64,000 nucleotides of DNA from Aquatica leii (GCA_035610365.1 CM069432.1:176933027-176997026); one strand, 5' to 3'. Counted from the first letter of the stretch, positions 11,991 to 26,512 are shown. Made by a program: numbers and translations. Notes: generated by a model from the letters alone, not told the origin.

Positions 11991-14900
11991 ACATGTAAGT
12001 ATATAAAAACGCAAATAAAATAAATGTTTTGTTACTTGTTGCTGCAGCAGTAAATTTATTATGATTTGTTTTCAAACTACTTGGTTGACTTCGTTCGCAT
12101 ATTTTATAGATATTTAGAATAGTTTTTTTTTAATCTGACATTGAGAAATGTTTTTATTTACGTACTCTATTGACAAAAGATTCATAATAATGTATTAGAT
12201 AATCTATAAAAATGTTAAAAAATATTGTTTTAAAACAATAAATTGTGTACACATAAAAAATACTGATAAAAGTTAACGAGACGCTGAAATACGAAGATCA
12301 TTAGTGCAAACTAATTTAGGAATAACTTTTAAAGTAACTTTTCCGCGTACTTTAAATTAACCAATTACAAAAACATTTGTAGAAAGAACTTATTTCCATC
12401 CGTTGAGCGTGTTTAGTATAGTATGTTTTTGCGTAGAAACCTGATTTGTAATATATTTTTTTTCTTTCTGTTAATAATAAATTAATAATATTTATTAGAA
12501 TGACAATAAATTTGTTAGTATACTATATCACTTTGAACATATAAATAAAACAGTATTATTATTAATGTTTAATAATGTTATTAATTTAATGTTACTATTT
12601 TACGTTACAATTTAACATAGTTTTTATGTAAGGTTTTAGATAATTACTATTACTATCAATTACTACAAAAATTGTAATTTGCCAAATTACATTAAAGAAT
12701 TTTTATTTTAAAAAATACAATAAAGCTAAATAATATATGTACAATATATACAGCAATGTGTAATTTTACACTGAGTTATTAAAACCGTAATAAAAGTCAT
12801 TTATTTATGTTTCAACTAATACAAAATTTCAAAATAATTTTTTAAATATAATTTTAAAAATTTTAATTTTAGTATACTGCAAATAATAACATAGTTTTAA
12901 ATACATTTATAACATTTTTACAAGTTTAAAAATAAATTATTTTATAAATAATGGATATATTTAGTTATTAATATCATGTTTAAAAAATACGTAATTTTTT
13001 TATATACTATACTTATTTAATTAGAATTTTTATGTACAAAACATATTATGTAATGAATATATCGCAACAAAAAGAAATTTAAAAATATTACAATTCTATT
13101 GAATGCAAATGAAAATTCAACTTTTGTTAACGTATAAACAGCAACTAAAAATGTAGATTTTTTTAAATTTTGACAAAGTTGTTAAAAATTAATAATTAAG
13201 CTATATTATTAAAAATTGTAAAAGTATTATTTTATTAATATAAATAAATAAAACAATTAAACATGTTCATTTTTTTTATATGAATACAAATTAATCATTA
13301 GAGTTTATCATACTATTAATTTACATAAACGTTATCTTGTTTAATTAAACTGCATTAACCTTTTTAGAATATGTAATTTTGTAGCTTCTTGTTCTATATG
13401 CCATAGTCTTATACAGATTGTTGCTACAAATAGTTAAATTATCGTTGATAATTTTTATACTTTAAATTAAATTGAATAAACGTACAAATACAAGAATTTT
13501 CAGTTTACTTTAAATAGAACTATGTAAACATACACAAACTTTTTATATTTTTAATTTTTATAATGTCATGAGTGTTATATATTAAAACATGTGAAAATAG
13601 CATTAGAACATTAGGAATAAAACTATTTAATTAGTAACGAAACAAGAGATTTTATACCAAGATTGACAAGATCAGAGGATATAAGTCGTATAGGTTATAA
13701 TAATGTTTTCAACCTTGATTTGTATACAATTTTTTGTAATATCTACTATATACTTTAGTTGCGATTTATAGTAAACAAACTCAAATTTAAGCGTTTATTG
13801 TTTCTTAGATTGGCATGTAGAATATCATTTCGTAATGCGTGTTGTTGCACTGCTTTAGTTAACAATAATAACAGCTTGTCTAACTTTACTTCTAAAATCA
13901 TTCCTTTGATTTTTTAATTTTTATTGCGTTTTTTAAAAACCATAATACGTTACAACTTGCGTAATTATACTGAAACTTAAAATTTTTTTAATAAGTTCTA
14001 ATAATTCTTTTCCCCCGAGTCTACACCGTTACCTATTCTTTAATTTTATTACTGAAATTAATTTCATTGTAACACTCAATTTTTGAAATTTCAAAATTTG
14101 TTAGAAAAGCATGTTAACTTATATATTATATACACTTATTTGATTTTATATAAAACTAATTGTTAATGTTAGTTGTAGTATTTTTACACGCAAACAGTGC
14201 TTAAAATATTTAGTTATAAAAGTTTTAAGTTGTTCAAGTAGCATCTTTATTGAAATGTAAATAAAATTTTCTTAATGTTAAAATAAAAATATACAATATA
14301 TTGCTACATTTTTTCTAGAAATTAAATTATAATAATTATTACATTCAATTATTTTTTTAAACAAACTAAATTAAACTAAATGTTAAGTTTAAAATTTTTT
14401 TTTATTATTATTAATAAGAAAATTATTATTTATAAACATTTTGTTACATAAAAAGAATCATATCAATAACTATTAAAACTTTGACATATTATTATAAAAA
14501 TGTAAATTATACTATCTAGTTATGCTCTTTATCTAATAGTTTTGCTAGAAAATAGATATAAATAAAATATATTGATAACCAACGAAAACGTTTAATTTAG
14601 TTTAATTTTAAAAAAACTTTTTATATTCTTTTTCATTGTTGTGCTACAAAGTAGAATACAGCAAGACACATTTTCGCTAAATAAACAAAGGTCAAATAAA
14701 ATAAACACACGATTCTACTAACTGTATTAAAAAAACTAACAATAAGATTATTTCTTTTTTCTTCTTCTAAAAAATAACATTTTTGTTTTGCTAGTAAAAA
14801 CTAAATTTTAATATATTGTTATAAATTAACTACGAGTTGACTTGAGTTGAATTATACACAGTTTTAAAAATGTATTTAAAAAATGCATTAGAAATAAACA

Positions 14901-17900
14901 GTTTATATCAAATATAGCTACGTACATGGAAAGCACTGAATTTGCATAATTTTTCATAATTGTAGGCGTAACTGAATATATTATAATTTGAAATTTCTAG
15001 GGAATGTTTATTGTAAGTTACTTACCTGTTATAGTCTGAGGTATTAAAAAAATATTTTTAATTTTAAATTCTATTTCTTTTTAATTTCAAATTAATTCGA
15101 ATTCACTAATATTCGCAGTGCTTATTTATACAAATCATTTTTTTAACTTAAATAAACAAATTTAAGCAACTGAGTAATTTTTGTTCTTACACCGAGTATC
15201 TACGTTGACACAGCTTAATTATATAATTTGATATTGTGATTATAGGAGATACGCATACATAAACTACTTTGATAGTAAATCATAAATTCAGATTTAACGT
15301 TTATTGATTTTTATACATGCCAGTAATTTATTCAACTTTCCGTATTTTTTATTACAGTAAAAATTTTTACAAAAAAAAATTTTTTGGAATATTTGTTTGC
15401 ATATTTTGTTTGTTGTAAACACGGTTTATACAAATATTTCTAAATATTATTTTTAAAAGCTGAGGTATGCATTAAGTACTAAAATATCGTTAGGGATTTA
15501 TTAGTGTGTATAAGTTTAATTGAATAAATGCTTTTGTTAAACTTGTGGACTAAAGGAATTCTGATGTAAGGCTGTATAATTGTAAGTAGCTACACTACTT
15601 TATAGCTTCTATCTCGCGTTCAAAGTTAATCTTAATTAGGGAACTATGTACAATCAAATGTCTAAACCAAAACTCATATACATAATATTGCTGATGCTAT
15701 GCCACAGTTAAAGTGATTACTGTTATACAACTCCGTTGTTATTACAATACATCTAATACAATATTTTATTCTTAGTATTGCTAATATTCTTGTAATTACA
15801 TCCATAAATTTTTAAAATTTAAATTGTCATAAAAAGTTTTTTCCTAAATTTTTAATTTTTAATTTTTATTTTTATTTGAGCTTTTATTTAAAATTTTTTT
15901 TAATTTAAAAAAATGCATTTAATATTTATATTTTATTTTCCAAATGTATATTTTGATTTGTTGACTTGGTTAGCATTTTTTCAAGGTAGAAAATGCCAAA
16001 AATAATTAAAAATTAAGATTATTAGTTAAAAGGTCATTATAATAGCCAAAAGAAAGCTTAAACAAAACTGGCAAAAAATAATAAATACTGTTTTAAAAAA
16101 AATTAAGTTATAGTTTATCCAAGCACGTCATTAATAAAAAATTACTACCCAATGAGCATTATTTAGTATAAATGTTTATTTATGGTTTGCTTTATCTGAT
16201 GTTTCATAGTGGATAGCACATTTACTGCAATCAGTATATTCCTTGATAAAATGTCCACCCGATAAACGTTGATTTTGCGTGCATAGTGAACTTGGCATCC
16301 ACGATACATATAACTTAAAGAAATACGTTCCATATAAACATAGATACAAATTAGATGTAACACATCGATACACGTTGCATAATACATAGGTACAAATTAC
16401 TTCTTAACTTAAGGTAAGTAGTAACAGTTTTTTTTATAAATACACTGGGTGCATGATACACGTGACATACACGTCACTTGTCAATTTATGATTCACCTTT
16501 ACTATCAACGACCAATACACCTATTGCAATATTAAACATTTATTGTTAGATTTTCAACATATTTTACATTGAAATAAAAATATAATAAAACTAAGAAAAT
16601 AATAGAAAAATACTGATTTATAAAATTGCATAAATAATGCAGTGTCAATAGGTAGACGGTAGACTATAACAAATGGAATTCTTAAAAAATAAAAGTATTA
16701 TAATTCTAACTTAACAAAAAGTATTCCAAGAAATATTTTAAACAAGGAAATAAAATACAAAAAAATCAAAAATTATGGTTTTTCTTGTTGTAGCGATGCT
16801 TAGATTGTTTTAACCAATCTTGGCCTGCAATATTTTTGTCATACACTTCTACGGTTTCTGGAAGGGATTAGCCAGTGCAAAATATCTTCACAGCTTCTGC
16901 AATAAAATCAATGCATCATACCTTTTATAGAAACAACTTTGTGGAAATTATTACTATTATATTCATCATCTCATTACAAGTTTTCAAAAGTATAAATTTG
17001 CAGAAAAATATATATTGTTTTTGATTGGAGCAGGTGTATGACTTATTCGTTTTTTAAAAGTTTTTTGTGTTAAACTGTTGCATCTTTAGTATATTTAAAA
17101 AGAAGTAATAAGTTGAGACGATAAAACAAATAAAGAGCTTAAAACTTTTGATTACTGCAAAGTGGACAAAAAATACAGGTTCAGTTGTGTTAAATAAAAA
17201 AAAAACAAAAATTGTAAAATACCAAATGTGATCAGTAATAAATATTTTTGTAATCAGTTCAACTCGCTTATAATTAAATAATCGGAACAGCTTAAGTATA
17301 CTATATGTACCTTGTGATTAAAAAAACAAACTTTCATCAGTCACGATGCTCTTGTGTTCGCTAGATGCCTTTTTTACTTTGGAAAATTCAACTTAACTTT
17401 AAGCAGTAAATTTTTTTTTTGCTAATGAAACGTTGCCAAAACAGTATGGCAGTTATATCTGTAACCGCTTGAAACAAGTATAACTATTACTACTAAAGAA
17501 TTGTATATTTTATCACTAAGAGTTAAAAAAATTATAAACAGTCTGTAAACATTTGCGTATTGGAAGTATTTGCCAAATTTCAAACACCTTGTATTTGGTG
17601 TTTGTTAAATGCTAAACGTGTAGCGACGTCTTAAAAAGGACTTATTGCAAATAATTGCGCAATATTAGATTCAACAAAACCGACATGCACATTTTTTTCT
17701 ATTTGCTCAAATTTTATAGTAAAACAAAATCTCACTTACATACACAAAATACAACCATCGATCTGCATTGCTCTGTCACCACTATAATTAGATGTAATAA
17801 GTGTATAGACCGAAGAGTATAGACGTGCACTGAATACTGGAAGCGTGTATAGATTTAACTCTGATAACTCTGATGTGAGTGTGATGTGATCTTGTGTTTT

Positions 17901-18982
17901 ATGTTACGCCCTTTGAGCGTTGGTGGATTTGGCTGATTTTATAATTTTAATGAGTGTTCCAATAAATGAATCGTACTGTTACTGTACAAAACTAAACATA
18001 TAACTTTTTATATAAAATATTTAAATTGAAAATAAATTAAAATAATGCGAATACCTAATTAAATAGATACGGATTACTATAATCATTGGAACAGTATAGC
18101 ATGTCATGGTTTAATGTCTAGATCTCGTAAACTGTCAGTCTACTAAAAACAGTTATAGATAATTTCATAAAAACTAACTTAGAAAATTTGCTAAAATAGC
18201 TGTTAACGTTGTCAATAAGAAAAACTATAGTGGTTTTTAAAGCATTATTATAAAGTAAAATTATGGTGTACATTATTATTAAAATACCCAGCAAATATAA
18301 TGGTATAATGTATAGTATCTCTGAAACGGCTATCTCCCAAAAATTGTCGCACAAAAAATAATAAAAGAACAATTTCAGAAAACTGTTTAATGTAATTACC
18401 TGCTAATAACATTAATTAAAAAAAAACTTTTTTCAAATTAATTGCAATTACAAATTTCTTGTCGGTTTCATCGTCAGTATGAAGAACAGTATTATGGCAC
18501 ATCTTCGGTGTAACACTATTATGTGCTTCCTTTGTTACAATACGTTTTCGGTATTCTCCATACGTTTTTGATAAGGTTAAAAATACATTGATATGACGAA
18601 AATCTTAAAACTTATACTTAACTGCCATTTCATTAGTTTCGGATTTTTGTGATTGCTTGTTTCTATAAATAATATTGTACATTAATTTTTAATAATTAAA
18701 ACTTAAACATCACTTACAGTCTAGCAATATTAAGTAGCTCAGTTTTTAATAATCCAGTATCAAATTTTATTTTATTTTTAAAAAATTTTTAATTTTGTCT
18801 AAGCAGCAGATGGTTGTGTTTTAATGATATTATTAGTGATGGATATTTTAATTCCTTCGATAATTTATTTTTAAATCATGTTAAAAAATTTATAATTAAA
18901 GAAAACTAATGAAACCGATAGAACAAACCATTTTCAGTTCTGCAATAAACCTAAATATAAAATAGTAGTTTACGTAACAAGA
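11991..18982. other. featureless AT-rich intron
   Basis: Seven kilobases of extremely AT-rich sequence, rich in A and T runs. I found no coding frame with support. The minus-strand frames at 16163-16387 have no recognisable domain. At 16790-16890 the minus strand reads TVEVYDKNIAGQDWLKQS, faintly like a DNA-binding segment of a pogo-type transposase but unconfirmed. A small perfect hairpin (8-bp arms, CAAACACC/GGTGTTTG) sits at 17581-17604. Confidence 0.5.
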
Positions 18983-19078
18983 GTCGAAAGTAAGAAATAG
19001 CATAACGAACGTTAATGCGACGCGAGGCCGCACGGCCGAGCGTTGCATGTGAGTGAGTTATGCTATGATTCTTTCGAC
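18983..19078. repeat. 96-nt near-palindromic GC-rich hairpin
   Basis: The arms pair from outside in: GTCGAAAG (18983-18990) with CTTTCGAC (19071-19078); ATAGCATAAC (18997-19006) with GTTATGCTAT (19057-19066); ATGCGACGC (19015-19023) with GCGTTGCAT (19040-19048, one G-U pair); GGCCG (19026-19030) with CGGCC (19033-19037). The centre is sharply GC-rich against its surroundings. It could be a small foldback transposon, a precursor of a small RNA, or a SINE end. No flanking target duplication was evident. Confidence 0.75.
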
Positions 19079-20649
19079 GAAAGTAATGTACATTATTTTT
19101 TGTGTTGCCTTTCATAAAATTACATTCTTTTTTAAAAAAATAAAAAAAATTAACAAAAAAATAATATGTTGGTACTACATTTATTACTAAATCTGTCAGA
19201 TTTGACATTAACTTTAACATCGTTTTTCTTTAATTTTAACTGATTTTCAAGATTTTTAAAATGATTTTTCCACCTGTCGCATACTCATTCTAATATATTA
19301 ATTGACTTTGAACACTTACTTTCATGTAGATTCCTAGTTTTCATTTTGCCACCCTAGAGCTTTTTTCGTTCATTACGTAACTACACTAACGAACGAATAT
19401 TGACGTTTGCGATGTTGGCAGCACAAAAAATGGTATTAATATATAAAATAAACTACAAAGATTAAACATTTACCTTTTTTTTTTAATGTAAATTTGTGCC
19501 GAATGGTTTTTAAACTACTTGCGATTGTTTTATAGATTCTTTATCAAAAATCTAAGTTTCGTCTAAATATACTAAACAAAGAAGTTTTGCGCTAATTAAG
19601 TTTGTAGTACGACATTAGAAACTGGACTCTTGCTGAAGCAACATGTTGAATTTCAATGTTGTGTTGTTATCTTCAATTTTCCATTTGAAACCAATGTTAT
19701 TTAAAATATTTGCTAAATTTGTACAACCCTCTTCAAAAACTAACTTTTTTCACATTTTAGTAATGTATCCAGTTACAAATATTTCTAAAAATTAAATTTA
19801 ATAACGGATTGCAGTTAATTTAAAGTACTTATTTTTTGAGCACATGTCATAAACTGTACCTCTGATCTTTACTTCTACGACTAAATCAACATTAACTACT
19901 GGTAAATAGCTTGTTTTCTTTTTAGTGTTTTTAGGTAGTTTCACTACTTTTGAATGTTGATTTAAAGTGCATTAACTAGTTTTTAAATCAATATACTGAT
20001 TAAAATATTGCTTAAAAAAATTATAAATATTTTACCTCTCGTACAGCATTAAAGAGTACCAATGGCTATCTTGTTCAAAGTACAATATTAAATTTGCAAT
20101 TAAAAACACTGTTTTAAATCTATTTGTAGAAGCGTAGAGTTATGTATAACTGCAACACGTAATTAACAGCACAAATAATGACAGACATTTTAATATTTTT
20201 CAGTTTAAAGTTGGTCATGCGCGACATACTTATTCTTAAATATGTTTTGTCATTTGTATGATAAAGACAAAAATTACTTTTTTAATTATCGAATCTTGCT
20301 AATATATTATGTTTATGTGTTACCAATTTTTTATGAAGTTGCTAAATTTATTTTAATACAAACTTATGAATTTTTTTTAGTAACGTGAATATTACAATAT
20401 TGGTACAGAATTAATGACGTACAAACGCACGTCCTTTGAAAGCTCTATATTTGTGGTAAAAAAATCAGAATTAAATGAGTCATGCAATACTTTTACCAAA
20501 TGTTGGTAAATATATTATGATTATTATTCCTTTGAGCTAGGTTTCTATTAGGTCTCGCACCTAAGTTCTAAGCTTGTTGTGCTCTATAGAGTCTTAACTC
20601 ATAAGTTTTATTTCTTTAGTAAAATTCAAAGTTAGACATATGAGCTTGT
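19079..20649. other. AT-rich intron, nothing recognised
   Basis: No supportable genes. The minus-strand frame 18951-19220 is produced by the hairpin and its flank. The sequence TAACGAACG recurs at 19003 and 19388, but I see no larger repeat. Confidence 0.6.
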
Positions 20650-22260
20650 TTGCTATTACTTTTGGTTCCATATACTTAGCCCCAAAGTATAAATATTTAG
20701 ATGTTTACAAGAACCGTAATTCGCATAGTATGTGAAAAGGTGTTTCCTTTTTTTCTCTACACATCCTACATTTACTCACTTTTATATCAGTGAGATGTTT
20801 CATAAGTGGGGTTAATTAGTTATTTAGTTGGTTTTCACTTAGCTTAATTAATTCTTTAACTCTCTTTCTACATGGCCTTGTGACAAAGATTTTCTACTGT
20901 TTTAGTCTAAGAGCTGCCAAATGTGTAAGGTGTGATTTTGTTTTAATAAGTATCTAATCTCTTTTCTGGTATTTTATATGGTAGACTACAGGTTGGTTTA
21001 GTCTCTATCAGAGAAATTTTAGCTTTTTTTTTGTTATTAAGTCTGCATTTTTGTTTCTTTTGTCTTCTTGATGTCTTTGTGTCCATTGTAGAGTAGATTT
21101 GTGCTCAGCTAAACAGACTAGCAAGTTAACAAAATTTTTAACTGCTGTAGAGCGTATTGTTACTGAGTTTAAAACTTTTAGGCTCGGTTGCATAAAGCGT
21201 TGTTAACTTGGACGATGTACTTAACTAAGTGGTCATATCTCTAAGTGTCGCCATTGGTCGTCAAGTAGAAAATCACATGTATTTGACGATTAATGATGTA
21301 GTTAACAACGGCATCAGCTAACTACATAGTGTTTTGATAGAATTTTTTAATCATTTTTTGAGCACCAGTAAATATTGCAATAATTTTTGTTTGGATTACG
21401 GTTGTTAAACAGCCCAGTTTTACGCCAAAGTTGCTGCCTGATTTACTCTCGGTTGTTGTCAAACCGGTTTTTTCAACTTCGTGCTTAGCATGTAATTCTT
21501 GTTTATCTGATCAAAAATCTCAGTATGGTATTCTAGCACGAGTGTTTTCCCATCTATTAGATTTTAACCGGTTCGTCGCTGCCAAAGTTTTTAATTCTAC
21601 TCTTAAACGTAGAGGTAGACAGTCTAGCAAAGCATCCATTGCTGCTGTGGGTGTCGTTGACATTAATTCTGTGATTGCTAGACACGCAAGTCTCTATAAC
21701 TTGTTGAACTTTGTTATGGATTCTCTTTTTTTGGATTTCTGTCACCAAATTAAAGATTCATATGTGACTAAAAGCATTACTTTAAAAAACCATTTTTGGC
21801 TATAGTCCCCATGAGTGAGCGTAAAATGTTAATTTAGTCTCTAAAGTGAGTCCTAAATATTTAACCTCATTGCTCAGTTAAAGTTATTTCTTCCACAATT
21901 AAAGTTTTTTTAAATCATTAAGTTTTTTTCTTCTTATAAAGGCTACTATTGTTGTTTCAGCAGAGTTCACTGTTAGCCTCTATTCCGTACACCCGTTTTC
22001 CACTATTTTTTGAGCTTTTTGTTATAAGATTTGAAACAACTTTCTTTGCCAGCTATCGCAAAGCAAATCTATTCTTTTACAAACCAAAAAATTCCACGAC
22101 TTTTAACAGTTTCTATTGGAGCTAAAAAAGGTGTTATCAAACGCTCCGTTTATATCTAAAAAAGTCCCCGGTGCAATGTGTTGGTTGTTTAATGAACTTT
22201 TAATTTTGTATAAGGTATTTTTTTCTGTTTGACTTAGTAGTCTAAATGGCAATTCTTTTG
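20650..22260 (-). pseudogene. non-LTR retrotransposon relic (RT, RNase H, C-terminal CCHC)
   Basis: On the minus strand, in order: GTFLDINGAFDN (about 22165-22130), reverse-transcriptase motif A; LTVNSAETTIVAFIRRKK (about 21980-21920) and VKYLGLTLETKLTF (about 21870-21830), the blocks that follow the catalytic YxDD in non-LTR elements; LQWTQRHQEDKRNKNAD (about 21095-21030), resembling the end of an RNase H domain; and CRMCREKKETPFHILCEL (20778-20715), the C-terminal CCHC knuckle. This order fits elements with a terminal RNase H (R1, LOA, I or Jockey relatives). The YxDD block is missing between 22050 and 21990, probably deleted, and frames change several times. A possible MITE with short inverted ends (GTTGTTAACT / AGTTAACAAC) sits at about 21197-21312. 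Confidence 0.75.
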
Positions 22261-24678
22261 TTAATTTAGTTTATTAACAAAATTAATTAAAATATTTTTT
22301 TTCTAAAGATGATTCACTTTATATACTTATACAATTAACTATTTTTAAGGGCAATTGTATTAGTCTTGAAAACACTTATGTGATGCTTGATTCGAAGCAT
22401 CATGTAACGAAACGATAAAACACTCAGATGAAAAAAAGCTGAAAACAGTGCTGAAAAACAATGATAGTAATTCCAGAATTTAATCCGCGCGAGCCTCTGT
22501 CTTGTACGCTGCAAAAACGGTAAATTATAGATAAAAATTGCACATAAACAATTTATTGAACACAAAATTTACTACAAAAAAGTCCGAAGAAGTTTATGAT
22601 TTTATCTAATAGTTTAAGAGTTACAGAATTTTGATGTAATGTGAGACATTTTTGTGCAACTTTGCACACTTTTTCTAAACTATTGAAGGTAATTGTATCC
22701 TTCCGCAGACTTTTTATAGTAAATTTTATCCTCGATAAAAATGTTTATGTGCAACTTTCTTCTTTCTTGCACCGTTTTAAGGTAATAGTTTATTGGTTAT
22801 TTTAAGTTGTTAAATAAATCATTTCAATACAAAAATTGTGGCGGTTTCGATGCAGGCATAATTTACAAACCGAAAAACTATCTGGAGGACACCGATAAAG
22901 CTACCTTTAGTCACGAAAAATGCCGCGGTGGTTATCAAAAGCAACTCGACCAAAACACACATGTTCTACTAAAACCGATAATTTATGTTCGCCTTTTAAA
23001 ATGCGTAAACAAAGTAATAATTTAATTAGTCTGATTTATAAAATTTTATAATGAAACCTATCAGTAATTACTAGTTTTATTCATAAACGATTTCACTGTA
23101 AAGTGCTTAATATAAGATGAAAGTATGTAAAATAAAATTTGAGTAAATTTTGAATGTTGAAATTGTGCCAACAGTCAAGCAATTGTAAAAATTATAAGCG
23201 TTAGAAATCTGTTACAACTAGAGAAAGGATTTATGTTAAAGTAAAGATCATCTCTTTAATGCATTTTTTATAGTCAGTAACTCATCTGTTTATTATTAAT
23301 AAGAAAAAAAATTGTAGAATCGTGAAATTTTTATTCCACGCAGCTCCGTCCAGTAACAAAACATTGTAACATCTTAAGGATAGAAAGAAGCATAACGCTT
23401 CTTTTAACAGGATGAGTAAAAGAAGAAAAACCCAATTGGCAGATTTGGTACTGAGAGGAGCATTATAGGAACTAAAGCCAAAATTGCGTACAAAGAAGAA
23501 GGAGAGTTTTAAACAAAGATTTTAAAACCCCTGACGCGGTGCGAAAACGAAGAAAGGAGAGTTACTGAACGGCTGGTTTCTTTCACGAACATTTATTATT
23601 ATTATTTTTCTTTGAGCGTACGTTTTGTATAAAGTTATTAGTTAGTTACAAATGGTTACGTAGTTGCCAACCTGCGTCTAGTCAAGAGACAACAAACCGC
23701 AATACGTGATCTTCAATTTGAGGATTAGGCGCCAAATAAAAAAATCAGCAATTAGTTAAATTTATTTGGAATGGCGTTTGTAAGTTTTTTATTTGACTAT
23801 TGTACGAGAGATGCGATGAACTAAAATACTGTCTACGCGAGAAAATTAAGAATGATTATTTCTATCACTTAAACGAAGTTTTTTGTTTGTTTTTTTTTAT
23901 TGTAAACGGAGAGAACAAATTTAATATTTTCTTTTCTGTCTTTAGCTATTGGCAAGTCGCTTATAAGATTAGTTTTACTTCTTTTGCGCCAAAAGATCAC
24001 GCTAAGAACACTAAGAGAATTTAAAAAAAAACATGTCAATTATTTTGCGTCGCGTCTGATCTGCTGTAAGTCTTCTTTAGGTATAACAGGGAATTGCGAA
24101 CGCGACAAACTGTTAAAAATTCAGTTTTTAAACTGCAGATGCACCTTTCCAAAGATGAAATCTCCACTTTGCAACTTTTACATCTGATACATCATAATTT
24201 TGAACTGTGAATCGTTATAAAACTCGGGTAAAATCCGGTAATCATTTTGTTTTGTTGTTTTTTTTTCAAAATGTGCGACAACTAATTAGAGTGTGGTGAA
24301 AGAATTGTCAGGGATTACGCGATATAAATTGTTTATTTAATCATTGAATGATTTATTAAATCCAAGCGTATTCAATCAAAGTCTGGCTAAATTTCTGAAA
24401 GTTTCACTTTAGCTCTAAATTGATTGTCCTAGAGAAAATTTTACGTTTACCCGAATGTTCTCAACCATATCAAAGCCAGCATAAAATGATAGTCAGTGAA
24501 CGTGAATCTCAATTCTTTGACCTTTCCTCGTATAACATGCTTGTGAGCGCAATATTATTATCTGAGCTTAGCAAAGGTGACTTTTTGCCTTGAAAATATT
24601 TTGTTTCAAATAAAATTTGATGTTTTGAGATTTTGTTGCTTACTTTGTGTTTCTTACCGTACATCACTTGAAAAAGAA
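22261..24678. other. AT-rich intron left of the Gypsy element
   Basis: Scattered open frames (22335-22565 minus, 22807-23025 plus, 23800-24187 plus) carry no motif that I recognise. Part of 23340-23640 is less AT-rich and includes a hairpin, AAAGAAGC/GCTTCTTT, near 23384-23404. I see no repeat borders. Confidence 0.5.
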
Positions 24679-25482
24679 CGTTATCAACACCCAAATATTT
24701 CCTAATACTTGTTGCCTAAACAAAGCTTAGAATTGAGAAACTAAATAAGTACCTTCATTCACAACATTAAAGCTTTACAAACAAAACGTCGCGTCTCAAT
24801 GCTGTTACCAACAGTGGACTACTGGTCTAATAAAAAGAGTCGCGAACTTATGACAGAGCTTATTAAGCATTTGTTAACGATTTGAGCAAATTAGCACAAA
24901 ATAATCATTTTTGTGTTTCTCTAGAAAACTTTTTTATAAAAAATGTAGTCTCCAGTTTGCAATTATTTTGCACTAAACTATTTATATATGCATTCTTATT
25001 TTTGAAAATTGTAATAAACCTTGTGTAACCATCGTTTAAAATCGATTGGTTGATTGAGTAATTTTTGGTAACGGACACAGTATTTGGATTGACGATTTTC
25101 ATTTAATGTATTTTGAATTTGTTTTAATGTGAATTTTAGATTGAGTTTAATAAGTTATTTTACGATTTTAAATTCAAAGTTACAATGTAATTGTTGATTT
25201 AGTTTTGTATTTTGTTACGCCGTAAAAATTCCAGTTGTGAGTTATGTTTTCCTTCTGAGATATAATCGTAATTAAATCTATTTTCGCCGTTTGTTTATTT
25301 TAAGTTGGTTTAGGAGTTCTTTGTTCGAGTACATTCGTACTTGAATTTCTTTATGTCAATCGTTTAGATTAGGTGGAAAAAATTAAGTCGTTATCTTAAT
25401 TTATTAGGCAGTTTAAATTCTTGTAATATAATATTTTGTCAAATTGACAGTTTCACGTACAAGCGAAACGCTGTGTCCTAAT

Positions 25483-25500
25483 TATATAAATATGACGTAA
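25483..25500 (+). promoter_or_regulatory. candidate LTR core promoter
   Basis: TATATAAATA at 25483-25492 is followed directly by TGACGTAA, a CREB/ATF-like site. The same block is present in the 3' LTR at 32914-32931. Transcription would begin shortly downstream if this is the promoter; no start site can be seen directly. Confidence 0.4.
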
Positions 25501-26506
25501 TAAGTACTGTTTGCCTCTTTATTGCACTTCTTCGCGAGAGTATTTTGGTGGTTGAGGTTTCGAACGCAGCCTTTGTGGAAAGGGCAGTCGACGAAAGTTG
25601 ATATATAGACGTGTGTTTGGTAAATGAGGAGGTCGGAAGTTAGTTGATTGGCAGACGTCAGAATGTAGTTAACGCAGGTGGTAATTCACCTTTTATAGTA
25701 GTTACCGCGGAAGTAAGTGAAAATGGTACAGTGATGCTTTAGTGGAAAATAAAACTTTCCTTTTTCGTAATTACGGTTCATGGAGATCACTGTTTTCCTA
25801 ATTAATATCGCATGTTTCGTTAAGTGAATTTTGTGCGTGAGTTTGTTTCGCAATCTCATATCTTTCGCCTTGGAGGCGGATCAATAATAATTCTTCCGTT
25901 GGTAAATTTATTCATCTGGATTTGGTACCCTATCGAGGTCCTGGACGTTCTGCTGGCCTACGCTAACCAAAAGCCCGTCTTCGAGTAAATCAAGGTATTT
26001 ATTTTGCACCATCTATTGATATGTGAAATTTACGTTTACGCGATCAAGTGTTAAAAGCTTTGAATTTTCAATTAAAAATTACAAGTGTTTCGAAGTTATC
26101 GTTAATGTAACTAATTAATGACCGTATTTTACGGTACTGTTTTATCCCAAGTTTAAAATTTATTAAACGGGACCGAATTATCGATTCAAATTATATGTAT
26201 ATAAATTAGTTTTATAAGTATTTTTCATTTTGTTTTTAAATTATATCGACACGCGCCCGGCCGTGATCATAGATGTTTTTAGATTGATTAATTTGTGCTG
26301 TTTATTTCTTTAAAATTCTGTATTGTGTATTTTATAATTTTGTTTGTGTATTTTATTCCATTAACTGTAAATTTGTTTTGATCTAACGTGCATTCACGTA
26401 ATTTTTTTTTTCTATTATTTTGCTACTGTTTTGTGTGATTAATTTTGTCAATTTCAATTCAATTATTTTATTTTATTATTTTATTCATTTTGTTTTATTT
26501 TGTTCA

Positions 26507-26512
26507 AATAAA
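26507..26512 (+). terminator. candidate LTR polyadenylation signal AATAAA
   Basis: AATAAA lies about 1 kb downstream of the TATA-like box, in the order promoter then poly(A) signal expected for a functional U3-R-U5 LTR. It is one of several A-rich motifs, so the choice is uncertain. Confidence 0.35.

Noticed and set aside
16780-16900. Minus-strand peptide like a pogo transposase DNA-binding segment
   Set aside because: Fewer than 20 suggestive residues, no second motif and no terminal repeats found around it.
18118-18372. 84-codon hydrophobic minus-strand frame
   Set aside because: Composition explained by AT-rich DNA (Leu, Ile, Phe, Tyr); no splice signals or homology recognised.
21431-21805. 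124-codon plus-strand frame
   Set aside because: It is antisense to the minus-strand non-LTR relic and shows no domain.
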